A stretch of 64,000 nt of DNA, from assembly GCF_041379945.2 (NCBI RefSeq), contig NZ_JBFTXJ020000006.1, forward strand, positions 208,251-272,250, in the 5' to 3' direction. Shown piece by piece: positions 16,079 through 24,713 of the stretch (position 1 is the stretch's first letter; each line of letters starts with the position of its first letter). Source of the DNA: Aneurinibacillus sp. REN35. GTDB lineage: Bacteria; Bacillota; Bacilli; Aneurinibacillales; Aneurinibacillaceae. The notes under the pieces are model-generated. The model saw only the letters and a list, made by a program, of their open reading frames with translations, was not told where the DNA came from and searched no databases. The position numbers were made by a program, and so were the translations under genes.

Positions 16079-17329
16079 ATGTCAGGACAAGCAAAACATA
16101 TTGCTGGTATTTCGCTTGGTGTGATGGCGGCAGGTTTCGTTGCTACACTGCCGTTTTCCGATGTAACAGCGGCTAAGGTGCTGCAGGGCGGATTCGAAGC
16201 TGGACTGGTCGGCGGTTTGGCGGACTGGTTTGCGGTAACGGCATTATTTCGCCATCCGATGGGACTGAAGATTCCGCATACTGCACTGCTGCCAAAAAAT
16301 CGTCAGCGGATTACAGATGCGATTGTTCATACATTAGAGAATGATTGGCTTAACAAGGAAAGCATTGAAGAGAAAATTCACCAGATACACATCACGGAAA
16401 AGGTGCTCAATCTGTTGGAGAAGGAGCTGGATTCTCCACAGGTACGCAGCGCGCTCACGGGGCTTAGCGAGCAGGTTGTACGCCAGATTTCCATAGAGCC
16501 GATGCTCCCGATTATTGAGCGTAAGCTAAAGGAATATATAAAAGGCGTGAATACAGCCGGGCTGCTGCATGGATTTATTGATCGAGCACTTGCTGAACAG
16601 TATGAAGAAAAAGCGTTTGATTTTCTACTGCAAAAGGTAGGGCAATGGGCAGTGAAGACCGATACACGCCACAAGCTTGGCAGCATGGCGCTGCAAGCGT
16701 TGAACAATATCGAACTGGACGGCTTTATGCAATTCGCGCTTAAATCATTCGCGGGTATGCTTAATGAAGACAAGCTTGGCAGCGTGCTGCAGAATTTATT
16801 ATTGCGGGGAAGCGATGATTTGCGACGGCCCGAGAATAAAAACCGACAGGCGGTGCTTGCTTATCTTCGTCGTGAAGTGGAAGATGCCCGGGAGAACGAA
16901 GGAATGCTTGCGGCCATTGAGAAATGGAAGCATAGTATTGCTGAAGAGATGCCGCTTGCCGATCGCTTAAGCGATGCAGCCGAGGATTTGCGAAAACAAG
17001 CGCTGGCCTTTGTACAAAGCGATGCATATCTGGATGAATTCGCGCTGCCGTTTCTGCGCCGTATGCTCAGTCGGGTGCGTGAGGATAAGCGCATGATGGA
17101 GCGGTTTGAAGCATGGTCACAACGTCAGATTGCTGTACTGGTGGAGCAGAACCATTCCAAAATCGGAAATCTTGTGCGGGAGAATTTAAATAAACTCGAC
17201 AATCAAACACTCATTGAGATGATGGAAGATAAGATCGGTAAAGATATTCAATGGATTCGGGTTAATGGTGCCTTGTGCGGATTTTTAATTGGGCTTGGCC
17301 TGGTGACTGTGAAGCTGTTGGTGCAGTAG
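16079..17329 (+). CDS. DUF445 family membrane-associated protein
   Basis: A 416-residue protein of the DUF445 (YjiN/YheB) family, function unknown. The N terminus has a hydrophobic segment (A-G-I-S-L-G-V-M-A-A-G-F-V-A-T-L) followed by the family core G-F-E-A-G-L-V-G-G-L-A-D-W-F-A-V-T-A-L-F-R-H-P at 41-63. The middle is long, charged and helical. A second hydrophobic segment closes the protein (L-C-G-F-L-I-G-L-G-L-V-T-V). So both ends appear membrane-bound. AAAGAGGGA precedes the ATG. Only about 20 bases separate it from the kinase gene that follows, so the three or more genes may share a message. Confidence 0.85.
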   Translation: MSGQAKHIAGISLGVMAAGFVATLPFSDVTAAKVLQGGFEAGLVGGLADWFAVTALFRHPMGLKIPHTALLPKNRQRITDAIVHTLENDWLNKESIEEKIHQIHITEKVLNLLEKELDSPQVRSALTGLSEQVVRQISIEPMLPIIERKLKEYIKGVNTAGLLHGFIDRALAEQYEEKAFDFLLQKVGQWAVKTDTRHKLGSMALQALNNIELDGFMQFALKSFAGMLNEDKLGSVLQNLLLRGSDDLRRPENKNRQAVLAYLRREVEDARENEGMLAAIEKWKHSIAEEMPLADRLSDAAEDLRKQALAFVQSDAYLDEFALPFLRRMLSRVREDKRMMERFEAWSQRQIAVLVEQNHSKIGNLVRENLNKLDNQTLIEMMEDKIGKDIQWIRVNGALCGFLIGLGLVTVKLLVQ

Positions 17330-17350
17330 GACATGAGGGAGGTCGGGATC

Positions 17351-18646
17351 GTGCGCAGCAAGGCGCTCACAATTTTTACGTTGGTCGCGGCCACCGTGTT
17401 GTTTGGAGAATTGAAGTATCAACCGTTTCAAAGCGATTTTCGCATTAGTTTCGGAAGTGGCATCTTTTTTTTCTGGCTGCTTTGGTTCCGGGAGATACCG
17501 ATTCTGCTGGCGTCTATGCTTACGGGCAGCGCGGTAGTATTATTTCGTATCTGGCTGGATTATCTTGCCTTAGACGGAAGTTTTGATCTGTATCAAAGCA
17601 CGCTTATTCACATGCCCTCGCTCGCCTTTTACCTTTTTTTCGGATTTGTATTGTGGGCGGGGAGGGTGTGGCGTTATTTACATGCTCCGGTTCGCTTAGG
17701 AGTGCTCGGTGCGGTGGCTGATTTTTTGGCTAATCTCATTGAGCTTTTGGTACGCAGAAGTCTGCTCACGCATCATATTGATTTTGTGTTTATACCAAAA
17801 GAAGAATATCTGCTATTAGTGCTTGCGTTCGTGCGCAGTTTTTTTATCGTCGGCTTCTTTACGATTATCCAGCTCCGGCATCTGCGTGAGATCCATCGCG
17901 AGCAGCAATTACGCTTTGAGAAAATGTTGATGATTAGCAGCGACCTGCATGTTGAAGCGCTCTATTTGAAAAAGGTTATGGGGCATATTGAGCAGGCGGC
18001 GCGAAATGGATATACGCTGTACCGGGATTTAAAGACAAGAGAGACAGAAGGGGATGTACCGGTATGCGATCCTCCTCTCTCCCGCCGTGCGCTAAGCATT
18101 GCAGAAGAGGTACATGAGATCAAAAAGGATTCACAACGAATTCTAAGCGGGGTAAGCAAAATTATCCAGCAGGAGCGCGTCGTAAAGGAATTATCTATCG
18201 ATGAGATCATTCAGCTTGTGCTCAATGCGAATGAAAAGTATGCCCGCATGTTGGGAAAGGAAATAACGTTCATAAGCGAAGGAGAGGCACCTTATATAAC
18301 CGGACACGTGTATTCTCTGCTATCCGTATGTAACAATCTGCTCTCCAATGCCGTTGAAGCGATTAAGCATACGGGTGTCATTCGTGTGCGCATTGCAGAG
18401 CAGGACGGTATGCTCCTGTTTAGGGTAAGCGACACAGGAAGTGGTATCGCTTGTGGGGATGAAGCGTTTATTTTCAACCCTGGCTATACGACCAAATACG
18501 ATGAGAAGGGCAATGCATCTACAGGTATTGGACTTCCCCATGCAAAGGAAGTGGTAGCTGGTTTTGGCGGAACGCTAGATGTATTGCAGGGAGAAGGAAG
18601 TGAGCGGACCGTATTTGAAGTGCGGATACCGATACATAAGCTATGA
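17351..18646 (+). CDS. glnK: Sensor histidine kinase, GlnK (YcbA)-like
   Basis: A 431-residue membrane kinase. The N-terminal ~180 residues hold about five to six hydrophobic segments, starting with the G-E-L-K-Y-x-P-F stretch that I recall from B. subtilis GlnK. A helical linker leads to His255 in E-V-H-E-I-K-K-D, then an HATPase with N-x-L-L-S-N-A-V-E-A-I, D-T-G-S-G-I and T-G-I-G-L-P. In B. subtilis GlnK/GlnL respond to glutamine and switch on glsA-glnT; no such genes are beside it here, so the target is open. GTG 17351 follows GGGAGGTCGGG; an ATG at 17333 has no site ahead of it but would add only six residues. Confidence 0.75.
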   Translation: MRSKALTIFTLVAATVLFGELKYQPFQSDFRISFGSGIFFFWLLWFREIPILLASMLTGSAVVLFRIWLDYLALDGSFDLYQSTLIHMPSLAFYLFFGFVLWAGRVWRYLHAPVRLGVLGAVADFLANLIELLVRRSLLTHHIDFVFIPKEEYLLLVLAFVRSFFIVGFFTIIQLRHLREIHREQQLRFEKMLMISSDLHVEALYLKKVMGHIEQAARNGYTLYRDLKTRETEGDVPVCDPPLSRRALSIAEEVHEIKKDSQRILSGVSKIIQQERVVKELSIDEIIQLVLNANEKYARMLGKEITFISEGEAPYITGHVYSLLSVCNNLLSNAVEAIKHTGVIRVRIAEQDGMLLFRVSDTGSGIACGDEAFIFNPGYTTKYDEKGNASTGIGLPHAKEVVAGFGGTLDVLQGEGSERTVFEVRIPIHKL

Positions 18647-18658
18647 GGAGTGGAAGAG

Positions 18659-19543
18659 GTGCGATTTCGCTTTTTTATTATTGATGATGATCCGTCTTCC
18701 CGTAAAATGTTGTACAACGCGATTGAATACGAGGATTTAGGCGATGTTGTAGGGGAATCAGAAGATGGATTTGGTGCCGAAGCAAGCATTATCTTGAAGA
18801 AATGCGATATCGTGCTGATCGATTTACTGATGCCGAAGCAGGATGGCATTGAGACGATCAGCAGGCTGCAGGAGATGGGCTACGAAGGCAAATTTATTAT
18901 GATATCGCAGGTAGAACATAAAGAAATGGTGGCGGAAGCGTACAGCAAAGGAGTGGAGTATTTCATTCACAAGCCGATCAATCGGATCGAAGTCATCTCG
19001 GTTATTAAGAAAGTGATGGAACATATTCGTCTAGAACGCTCCCTCGAAGGCATTCGCCATACATTATCTTTATTCGATACGCTTCCCAAGGAGTCGCCGG
19101 AGATACGTACGGCCCCATTTATGCGCAGTGTACTGGCGGATTTCGGGATTCTTGGAGAGACGGGAAGCCAGGATATTATTCACCTGATTGAATATTTACT
19201 GAAGCGTTATAAGAATGAACGCGTACGGGAATTCCCGCCGCTCAAAGATATCTTCACCGATTATGTGACATACAGCAATGCAGCGGATGTGCAGCGTGAT
19301 GTGAAAGCGATGGAGCAGCGAATACGCCGCGCAGTAGCACGTGCCTTACAGAATATCGCATCGCTTGGTTTGGAGGATTACGGGAATCCGAAGTTTGAGA
19401 TGTATGCTTCAAAGTACTTTGATTTTGCAGATGTACGCCAGAAGATGCGTGAGATCGAGCAGAATGAAGAGGTATCGCGCGTCCGATTGAACGTAAAGAA
19501 GTTCATCTTTACTCTCTATATTGAAACAAAAGAACATACGTAA
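18659..19543 (+). CDS. glnL: Response regulator, GlnL (YcbB)-like
   Basis: A 294-residue regulator. The receiver domain (2-120) has D9-D10-D11, phosphoacceptor Asp55 in L-I-D-L-L-M-P and the lysine in H-K-P-I. The C-terminal domain (about 150-294) is the YcbB-type output domain: D-V-K-A-M-E-Q-R-I-R-R-A-V-A-R-A-L-Q-N-I-A and N-P-K-F-E-M-Y-A-S-K-Y-F-D-F, a combination typical of GlnL. GTG 18659 lies eight bases after GAGGAG; a GTG at 18650 abuts that site. It starts 12 bases after the kinase and is its evident partner. Confidence 0.8.
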   Translation: MRFRFFIIDDDPSSRKMLYNAIEYEDLGDVVGESEDGFGAEASIILKKCDIVLIDLLMPKQDGIETISRLQEMGYEGKFIMISQVEHKEMVAEAYSKGVEYFIHKPINRIEVISVIKKVMEHIRLERSLEGIRHTLSLFDTLPKESPEIRTAPFMRSVLADFGILGETGSQDIIHLIEYLLKRYKNERVREFPPLKDIFTDYVTYSNAADVQRDVKAMEQRIRRAVARALQNIASLGLEDYGNPKFEMYASKYFDFADVRQKMREIEQNEEVSRVRLNVKKFIFTLYIETKEHT

Positions 19544-19557
19544 TAAAGGAAGGCAGA

Positions 19558-20916
19558 ATGAAGAAAAGAAAAGGGCGAATAGATAAAAAAGTATGGATTG
19601 CTATCGGATTTCTGCTGTTTGGCATTGCGCTTCCATTCATCATGAAGCCGGAATATACGGGCGTGCTGCGCACGATACAAATCTTACAGGTGCGCCCGAC
19701 CGGCAACTCTTTTATGGTAGCGGTACTTCTTCTGATGATATGGAATACGATTTATTCGCTCCCCCATTATATCGGCGCATTCTTACTGGGGGAGGAATGG
19801 GGAAGAAGAACGGAAAAGCCTTGGTTGAAAGCGATTCCACCTTTGATTTTGATCCCGGTGATTACGTATGTTGAATACATTTTTAATCCCATTAAGTTTC
19901 CTTTTGGGCTGCCGGGAGTCCTGCTTTTATTCTCGATGTTTATATTGCAGAGAGTCACAAAAAACCAATTGGATTTCCGGATGAAGATGCTTATACTTAT
20001 TCAGCTTCTGCTCGGATTTCAATGGCTTGAAATGGTGCCGTGGCTTACAAGTACAAGCTTCGATGCTAATCGTATTCTAGTTAGAATGAAGGAGATGGCA
20101 TTTACGCTTGGATTCGATCAGGCGCTGGCTATGTATAGTATCATGCTGTGCGTTATCCTCGTTATGAGCGCCATAATTGTATCGATCTCCTTTATGATGT
20201 CGGCACAGAAATGGCATGACAGAAAGAAGCTTCATCTTGCGCAACTGGAGGCGATTCAATCGCGTTCGGGACGGGAGGTGCTGCATCTGGTACATGACCT
20301 AAAGACGCCGCTTACTTCTGTTGAAGGCTTGATCTCCCTAATGGAGATGCGTGTCAATGATGAGAAGCTTCGCGAATACTGCAGAATGAGCTCTCAGTCC
20401 ATTGCGTCGATGAGTGAGATGATTTCGGAGATGCTATATGAAGATAAGAAAAGCTGGTTCAAGCTTACCGATGTCATGAATTATGTGCATGCAAGCCGTC
20501 TCAGCGGTACAGGTGCCTGTGTAAACATAGAATTTCCCAAGCAGGAGGAGACATGGATATGGATTAACAAAATCCGTATCACCCGCGCCCTTGTTAACCT
20601 GATTGATAATGCTTTGGATGCGATTAAGGATATAGAAGAAGGTACGGTCACACTGTATGCCGAGGCAGAGAATGGTGAAGTCAAGCTTGGTGTTGCAGAT
20701 AATGGACCCGGCATCTCCCGTGAAGATCAGGAAAAAATCTGGGAGGCGGGATATAGTACCAAGCGTCACCCGGGGCTAGGGCTTTCATTTGTGCTTCAGG
20801 TGGCCGAAAGCCATGGGGGATATGTCTCTGTCCAAAGCCGGATTGGAGAAGGAACGACCGTGTGGATTCATCTGCGGGGAGGGGAAGGCAGCAATGAAAA
20901 TCTTAATTATGGATGA
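19558..20916 (+). CDS. Membrane sensor histidine kinase, signal unknown
   Basis: A 452-residue kinase. About six hydrophobic segments fill residues 10-225, with little outside the membrane, so the signal is probably sensed within the bilayer. The dimer helix has His246 in V-H-D-L-K-T-P-L-T-S; the HATPase has N-L-I-D-N-A-L-D-A-I, D-N-G-P-G-I and P-G-L-G-L-S. It begins 14 bases after the GlnL-like gene behind AAAGGAAGGC, and its last 23 bases overlap the next regulator. The pathway is not recognisable. Confidence 0.82.
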   Translation: MKKRKGRIDKKVWIAIGFLLFGIALPFIMKPEYTGVLRTIQILQVRPTGNSFMVAVLLLMIWNTIYSLPHYIGAFLLGEEWGRRTEKPWLKAIPPLILIPVITYVEYIFNPIKFPFGLPGVLLLFSMFILQRVTKNQLDFRMKMLILIQLLLGFQWLEMVPWLTSTSFDANRILVRMKEMAFTLGFDQALAMYSIMLCVILVMSAIIVSISFMMSAQKWHDRKKLHLAQLEAIQSRSGREVLHLVHDLKTPLTSVEGLISLMEMRVNDEKLREYCRMSSQSIASMSEMISEMLYEDKKSWFKLTDVMNYVHASRLSGTGACVNIEFPKQEETWIWINKIRITRALVNLIDNALDAIKDIEEGTVTLYAEAENGEVKLGVADNGPGISREDQEKIWEAGYSTKRHPGLGLSFVLQVAESHGGYVSVQSRIGEGTTVWIHLRGGEGSNENLNYG

Positions 20917-21538
20917 TGATGCGTCGGTTCGCTTTATGTTAAACGAGATTTGCGAGAGTGCCGGTTGGGATGTACTGCTTGGCAGCAATGGCAAAGAAGG
21001 ACTTGAGCGTTTTCGTGCTGAACAGGTGGATGTTGTACTTGTGGACTATCATATGCCGGAGATGGATGGATTACGTACCGTCCAGGAAATCCGCAAGCTA
21101 AACGCACATGTACCTATTCTGGTGCTCACAGTGGATGAACGTCAGGAGATCGCAGACCGGTTTCTTGACGCGGGAGCAACAGATTTTGCGATTAAGCCGG
21201 TGCGAGCACCTGATCTGATTTCCCGGATTCAACTGCATTTGCGTCTATCGACGTTAACGAAGACACGAAGAGTGCCGCAAAGGGATACTGTAGGGGAGCA
21301 GGTGCCTGAAGTCGATCCGCCAAAAGGCATCAGTGCAACAACGCTGCGTCATATTGTAAGTTTCCTTTGCGAACGAAGAGAGTCGTGCACGATTGACGAG
21401 ATTACCAAAGAAGTAGGGCTTGCCTATCCCACGGTGTATCGCTCTCTTGTCTATTTAATGCAGCAGGGCAAAGTACGAACCATTGTAAGTTATCAAAAGG
21501 TAGGGCGGCCCAAAAATAAGTATGAATGGCGAAATTAG
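20894..21538 (+). CDS. Response regulator with CitB-like winged helix
   Basis: A 214-residue regulator overlapping its kinase by 23 bases, with GGGGAAGGCAGCA ahead of the ATG. The receiver (1-118) has D7-D8-D9, phosphoacceptor Asp51 in L-V-D-Y-H-M-P and the lysine in I-K-P-V. A ~25-residue linker precedes a winged helix (about 148-214) with T-I-D-E-I-T-K-E-V-G-L-A-Y-P-T-V-Y-R-S-L and the terminal V-G-R-P-K-N-K-Y-E. The end resembles that of the DctR-like regulator at 4553, suggesting the same broad family; the target is unknown. Confidence 0.83.
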   Translation: MKILIMDDDASVRFMLNEICESAGWDVLLGSNGKEGLERFRAEQVDVVLVDYHMPEMDGLRTVQEIRKLNAHVPILVLTVDERQEIADRFLDAGATDFAIKPVRAPDLISRIQLHLRLSTLTKTRRVPQRDTVGEQVPEVDPPKGISATTLRHIVSFLCERRESCTIDEITKEVGLAYPTVYRSLVYLMQQGKVRTIVSYQKVGRPKNKYEWRN

Positions 21539-21575
21539 GAACCCCATGCAGAGGTAGACGTGCATCTATTTTTTT

Positions 21576-21603
21576 CACCACTCATCCCTTGCCGCATATA
21601 TTG
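21576..21603 (+). promoter_or_regulatory. Candidate SigK promoter for the CotW-like gene
   Basis: CACC (21576-21579), 15-base spacer, CATATATTG (21595-21603) fits the SigK pattern AC-N16-CATANNNT. The same arrangement occurs before the CotX-like gene. Confidence 0.45.
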
Positions 21604-21649
21604 AAAGTGATAAGCAGCAGGACAAGAGGATAGGGGGTGAGCTTCTCGT

Positions 21650-21862
21650 ATGAGCAAGGAGCAGGAGAATGATTTTTCGGGTCTATCAAAGTCATTAGCT
21701 GACTTGATCGTAGGAGATGTATTTGAGAAAAATAAGGTAACGATTCGCAAAAACATTTCTGATGAACAGAAATTGAGAATGCAAAAGCTCGTCCAGGATT
21801 TGCAGGAGCAGGTAGACGCCTTTCTACAAAAGAGCAAAGAAAAAAAAGATCAAGAAATGTAG
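21650..21862 (+). CDS. cotW: CotW-like spore coat protein
   Basis: A 70-residue, highly charged helical protein. It resembles the first half of B. subtilis CotW as I recall it: a hydrophobic helix (S-L-A-D-L-I-V-G-D-V-F), then V-T-x-x-K-x-x-S-D-E-x-K and L-V-Q-D-L-Q-E-Q, ending in a Lys/Glu tail. CotW belongs to the insoluble coat/crust group with CotV and CotX, and a CotX-domain gene follows. AGGGGGTGAG precedes the ATG. It ends with its own strong terminator. Confidence 0.7.
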   Translation: MSKEQENDFSGLSKSLADLIVGDVFEKNKVTIRKNISDEQKLRMQKLVQDLQEQVDAFLQKSKEKKDQEM

Positions 21863-21880
21863 AATATCGAATGTGAAAGG

Positions 21881-21926
21881 AAAGGTGCTCCTTCTCTGTT
21901 GCAAGCAGAGGGAGAGGCACCTTTTT
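21881..21926 (+). terminator. Terminator after the CotW-like gene
   Basis: A long stem GGTGCTCCTTCTCTG / CAGAGGGAGAGGCACC with a 7-base loop, then a T-run. Confidence 0.92.
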
Positions 21927-21987
21927 CTTCTCTCTTTTAGCGCGTAAGCGAACAAAGAATATGCGAATGCGGAGGGACGCTTGTCTA

Positions 21988-22016
21988 CACCAATCCTTCT
22001 TCTCCTTCATATCTTG
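21988..22016 (+). promoter_or_regulatory. Candidate SigK promoter for the CotX-like gene
   Basis: CACC (21988-21991), 16-base spacer, CATATCTTG (22008-22016), 31 bases before the GTG start at 22047. Near copy of the element before the CotW-like gene. Confidence 0.45.
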
Positions 22017-22046
22017 TAGTAGATTCGAATGAGGGAGGAACTAAAA

Positions 22047-22562
22047 GTGAGAAGAATGTATCGTTATGATGATCGTGAGACGTACGACTGTAACGAGAAG
22101 AAACACCATGAGTGTGAAGACCGCGATTACGGTTACAAAAAATTCAGTGCGCTTGACCCGGATTGCTGCCATCCGATGGACCGACACAAAGGCAATGTGG
22201 ACCAGGATGCAAGACAAATCGAGAACACGGTACAGAAGTCCAATGAGTTAATTCTTGTTAAAGACTCTTGCGATATTACAGTAGAAACAACAGATACACA
22301 AGCAGCGGTAAACATTCAAGCAGCACTGCAGTTTGCGATTGCACTTGTTATTGATATCTCTGTAGCAAGCAGCGATAAAGGTTCAAGAATTACCCAAGAA
22401 CTCTTGCAAAAAATCAATGTAAAGCAAGCGAACAATCAAAAAACTGTGATTGAAAACTCTCGAGGAGTTAAAGTAACGACAACAGACACAGACGTATCTG
22501 TCAACGTTCAACTGCTGGCACAAATTCTGGCGGCACTGGTTGCTAGAATCAATATCGGCTAA
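22047..22562 (+). CDS. cotX: CotX/CotV-domain spore coat protein
   Basis: A 171-residue coat protein of the Spore Coat Protein X/V family (PF07552), which forms the insoluble outer coat or crust. The N-terminal third is rich in charged residues, Tyr and Cys-Cys/His (D-P-D-C-C-H-P). Two related repeats follow: I-L-V-K-D-S-C-D-I-T-V-E-T-T-D-T-Q-A-A-V-N-I-Q and V-I-E-N-S-R-G-V-K-V-T-T-T-D-T-D-V-S-V-N-V-Q, each trailed by a hydrophobic helix, the family hallmark. GTG 22047 is eight bases after GGGAGG; an ATG at 22029 precedes that site. Transcribed with its own candidate SigK promoter. Confidence 0.85.
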   Translation: MRRMYRYDDRETYDCNEKKHHECEDRDYGYKKFSALDPDCCHPMDRHKGNVDQDARQIENTVQKSNELILVKDSCDITVETTDTQAAVNIQAALQFAIALVIDISVASSDKGSRITQELLQKINVKQANNQKTVIENSRGVKVTTTDTDVSVNVQLLAQILAALVARINIG

Positions 22563-22573
22563 TGTTTAGGCAT

Positions 22574-22616
22574 AAGGCTTTTCCTTTGAAAAATCAAAAG
22601 GAAAGGCCTTTTTTTT
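22574..22616 (+). terminator. Terminator after the CotX-like gene
   Basis: AAGGCTTTTCCTTT pairs with AAAGGAAAGGCCTT; a run of eight T follows. Confidence 0.9.
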
Positions 22617-22736
22617 CTTTTTTTTCTGTTGTTGTCTTTCCAATCTTTACATATACTTAAACACAGAATTGATGAAAAATTATACGTATTTTAACAAATG
22701 ACAACTATTCGACAGCAAGAAAAAGGAGGTGGAAAA

Positions 22737-23747
22737 ATGAAGCCATTGCTTACGGTTAACGGGCTGAAAACTCATTTTTTCACAGCGGATGGAATCGTTC
22801 GTTCAGTTGACGGAGTAGATATTACCATCGGCGAAGGAGAAACAGTCGGACTGGTTGGAGAATCAGGCTGCGGCAAAAGTGTAACCTCGCTTTCGATTAT
22901 GCGGCTGGTTCCGTGGCCGCCCGGCAGAATTGTCGAAGGCTCGATTACGTTCGGAGATAAGGACATTGTTCGTCTGTCAGAGGCGGAGATGCGTGACATT
23001 CGCGGCAATGATATCGCAATGATTTTCCAGGATCCAATGACAAGTCTGAATCCGGTATTTACGATCGGCGATCAGATCGTAGAGACGATTCGGCTACATA
23101 TGAAGCTCGACAAAAAGAAAGCGCTTGCAAGGGCGGTTGATCTTCTCAAGCAAGTAGGCATTCCACGTGCGGAACAGATCGTCAAGGAGTATCCACATCG
23201 TCTCTCGGGCGGAATGCGCCAGCGGGTCGTCATTGCGATGGCGATGGCCTGTAATCCGAAGCTGTTGATCGCAGACGAGCCGACGACGGCCCTTGATGTA
23301 ACAATCCAAGCGCAAATTCTTGATTTGATGCGCAAGCTTAAAAAAGATAACGGTACTTCCATCCTGATGATTACGCATGATCTTGGTGTAGTGGCCGAGA
23401 TGTGTGACCGCGTCGTTGTCATGTATGGTGGAAAAGTGGTGGAAGAAGCAGAGGTAAATACGCTGTTTGCGGCACCTTCGCATCCGTATACACAGGGGTT
23501 GCTTCATTCAATCCCATCGCTTGATGAAGAAAAGGAATGGCTTGATTCGATTCCGGGCAACGTTCCAATCCCATCCGAAATGCCTGCGGGCTGTAAGTTT
23601 GCTCCGCGCTGTGCACAAGCGATGGATCGCTGTCGGGTGGAGGAGCCGCCGTTATATGAACTGAGCAACGGACAGAAGTCCCGTTGTTTCTTGGTAGAGG
23701 AGGACGCCGCCTATGTCGGAAACGCTGCTGAAAGTAAGACATCTTAA
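22737..23747 (+). CDS. Oligopeptide ABC transporter ATP-binding protein, OppD/DppD type
   Basis: First ATPase of a five-gene peptide importer, 336 residues. Walker A is G-E-S-G-C-G-K-S near residue 43, the signature motif L-S-G-G-M-R-Q-R near 160 and Walker B L-L-I-A-D-E-P-T near 180. The C-terminal oligopeptide-transporter extension carries cysteines in C-K-F-A-P-R-C and C-R, which in this family hold an Fe-S cluster (recalled). ATG 22737 follows AAAGGAGGTGG. Its end overlaps the second ATPase gene by 35 bases. Gene order is D-F-A-B-C. Confidence 0.93.
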   Translation: MKPLLTVNGLKTHFFTADGIVRSVDGVDITIGEGETVGLVGESGCGKSVTSLSIMRLVPWPPGRIVEGSITFGDKDIVRLSEAEMRDIRGNDIAMIFQDPMTSLNPVFTIGDQIVETIRLHMKLDKKKALARAVDLLKQVGIPRAEQIVKEYPHRLSGGMRQRVVIAMAMACNPKLLIADEPTTALDVTIQAQILDLMRKLKKDNGTSILMITHDLGVVAEMCDRVVVMYGGKVVEEAEVNTLFAAPSHPYTQGLLHSIPSLDEEKEWLDSIPGNVPIPSEMPAGCKFAPRCAQAMDRCRVEEPPLYELSNGQKSRCFLVEEDAAYVGNAAESKTS

Positions 23748-24684
23748 GAAATATTTTCCCGTTCGTCAGGGCATCCTGCAGCGCACAGTCGGACATGTCA
23801 AAGCGGTGGATGATATCGATTTTGATATCCTTCGTGGTGAGACGCTCGGATTAGTAGGCGAGTCAGGCTGCGGTAAATCAACGACAGGACGATCCATCCT
23901 GCGTTTGATTGAGCCGACCGACGGTGTTATAGAGTTTGAAGGGCGCGATATCAGCAAGGCATCAAGCAGTGAGATGCGTACGCTGTATCGTGATATGCAG
24001 CTGATTTTTCAAGATCCGTATGCTTCGCTTAATCCGCGTAAAACGGTAGAGAAGCTATTGAGTGAGCCGATGGCGGTTCATGGCATATATACGGCGGAAG
24101 AGCGAAAGAAGCGGGTGTACGAGCTGCTTGAGGTCGTTGGCCTAAACGCATACCATGCCACAAGATATCCGCATGAATTCTCAGGAGGACAGCGCCAACG
24201 GATCGGCATCGCCCGTGCACTGGCATTGCAGCCAAAGCTGATTATCTGCGATGAGCCGGTCTCGGCGCTTGACGTATCAATTCAGTCTCAAGTGCTCAAT
24301 CTCTTAAAGCAACTGCAGCAAGAAATGGGACTCACGTATTTGTTCATCGCCCATGACTTAAGTGTGGTTAAACATATTAGCGATCGGATTGGTGTCATGT
24401 ATCTGGGCAGGATTGTAGAGCTTGCTGGCAAGAAGAGCCTGTATAGCAAACCGCTGCATCCGTATACACAGGCGCTGATGTCTGCGGTTCCGGTTGCCAA
24501 TCCGCAAATAAAAAGGGATCGCATTATTCTCGAAGGAGATGTGCCAAGCCCGGCGAATCCTCCGCAAGGATGCACATTCCACCCGCGCTGTTCGGCTTGT
24601 ATGGACATCTGTCGAATAGAGCGTCCGCTGCTCCGTGATTTGGGTGACGGGCATCAGGTGGCTTGCCATTTATACAATCAATAA
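23713..24684 (+). CDS. Oligopeptide ABC transporter ATP-binding protein, OppF/DppF type
   Basis: Second ATPase of the importer, 323 residues. Walker A G-E-S-G-C-G-K-S near residue 50, signature F-S-G-G-Q-R-Q-R near 156, Walker B L-I-I-C-D-E-P-V near 177, and the OppF-type cysteine cluster C-T-F-H-P-R-C near the end. GTAGAGGAGG within the previous gene serves as ribosome site, so the two ATPases are coupled and likely form the heterodimer. Confidence 0.93.
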   Translation: MSETLLKVRHLKKYFPVRQGILQRTVGHVKAVDDIDFDILRGETLGLVGESGCGKSTTGRSILRLIEPTDGVIEFEGRDISKASSSEMRTLYRDMQLIFQDPYASLNPRKTVEKLLSEPMAVHGIYTAEERKKRVYELLEVVGLNAYHATRYPHEFSGGQRQRIGIARALALQPKLIICDEPVSALDVSIQSQVLNLLKQLQQEMGLTYLFIAHDLSVVKHISDRIGVMYLGRIVELAGKKSLYSKPLHPYTQALMSAVPVANPQIKRDRIILEGDVPSPANPPQGCTFHPRCSACMDICRIERPLLRDLGDGHQVACHLYNQ

Positions 24685-24713
24685 TACGTAAAGAAGAAAA
24701 GGGGGACACAAAG

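Noticed and set aside
21582..22010. A 142-residue minus-strand frame over the CotW-like gene
   Set aside because: Runs through the cotW terminator and a probable promoter; no start signals.
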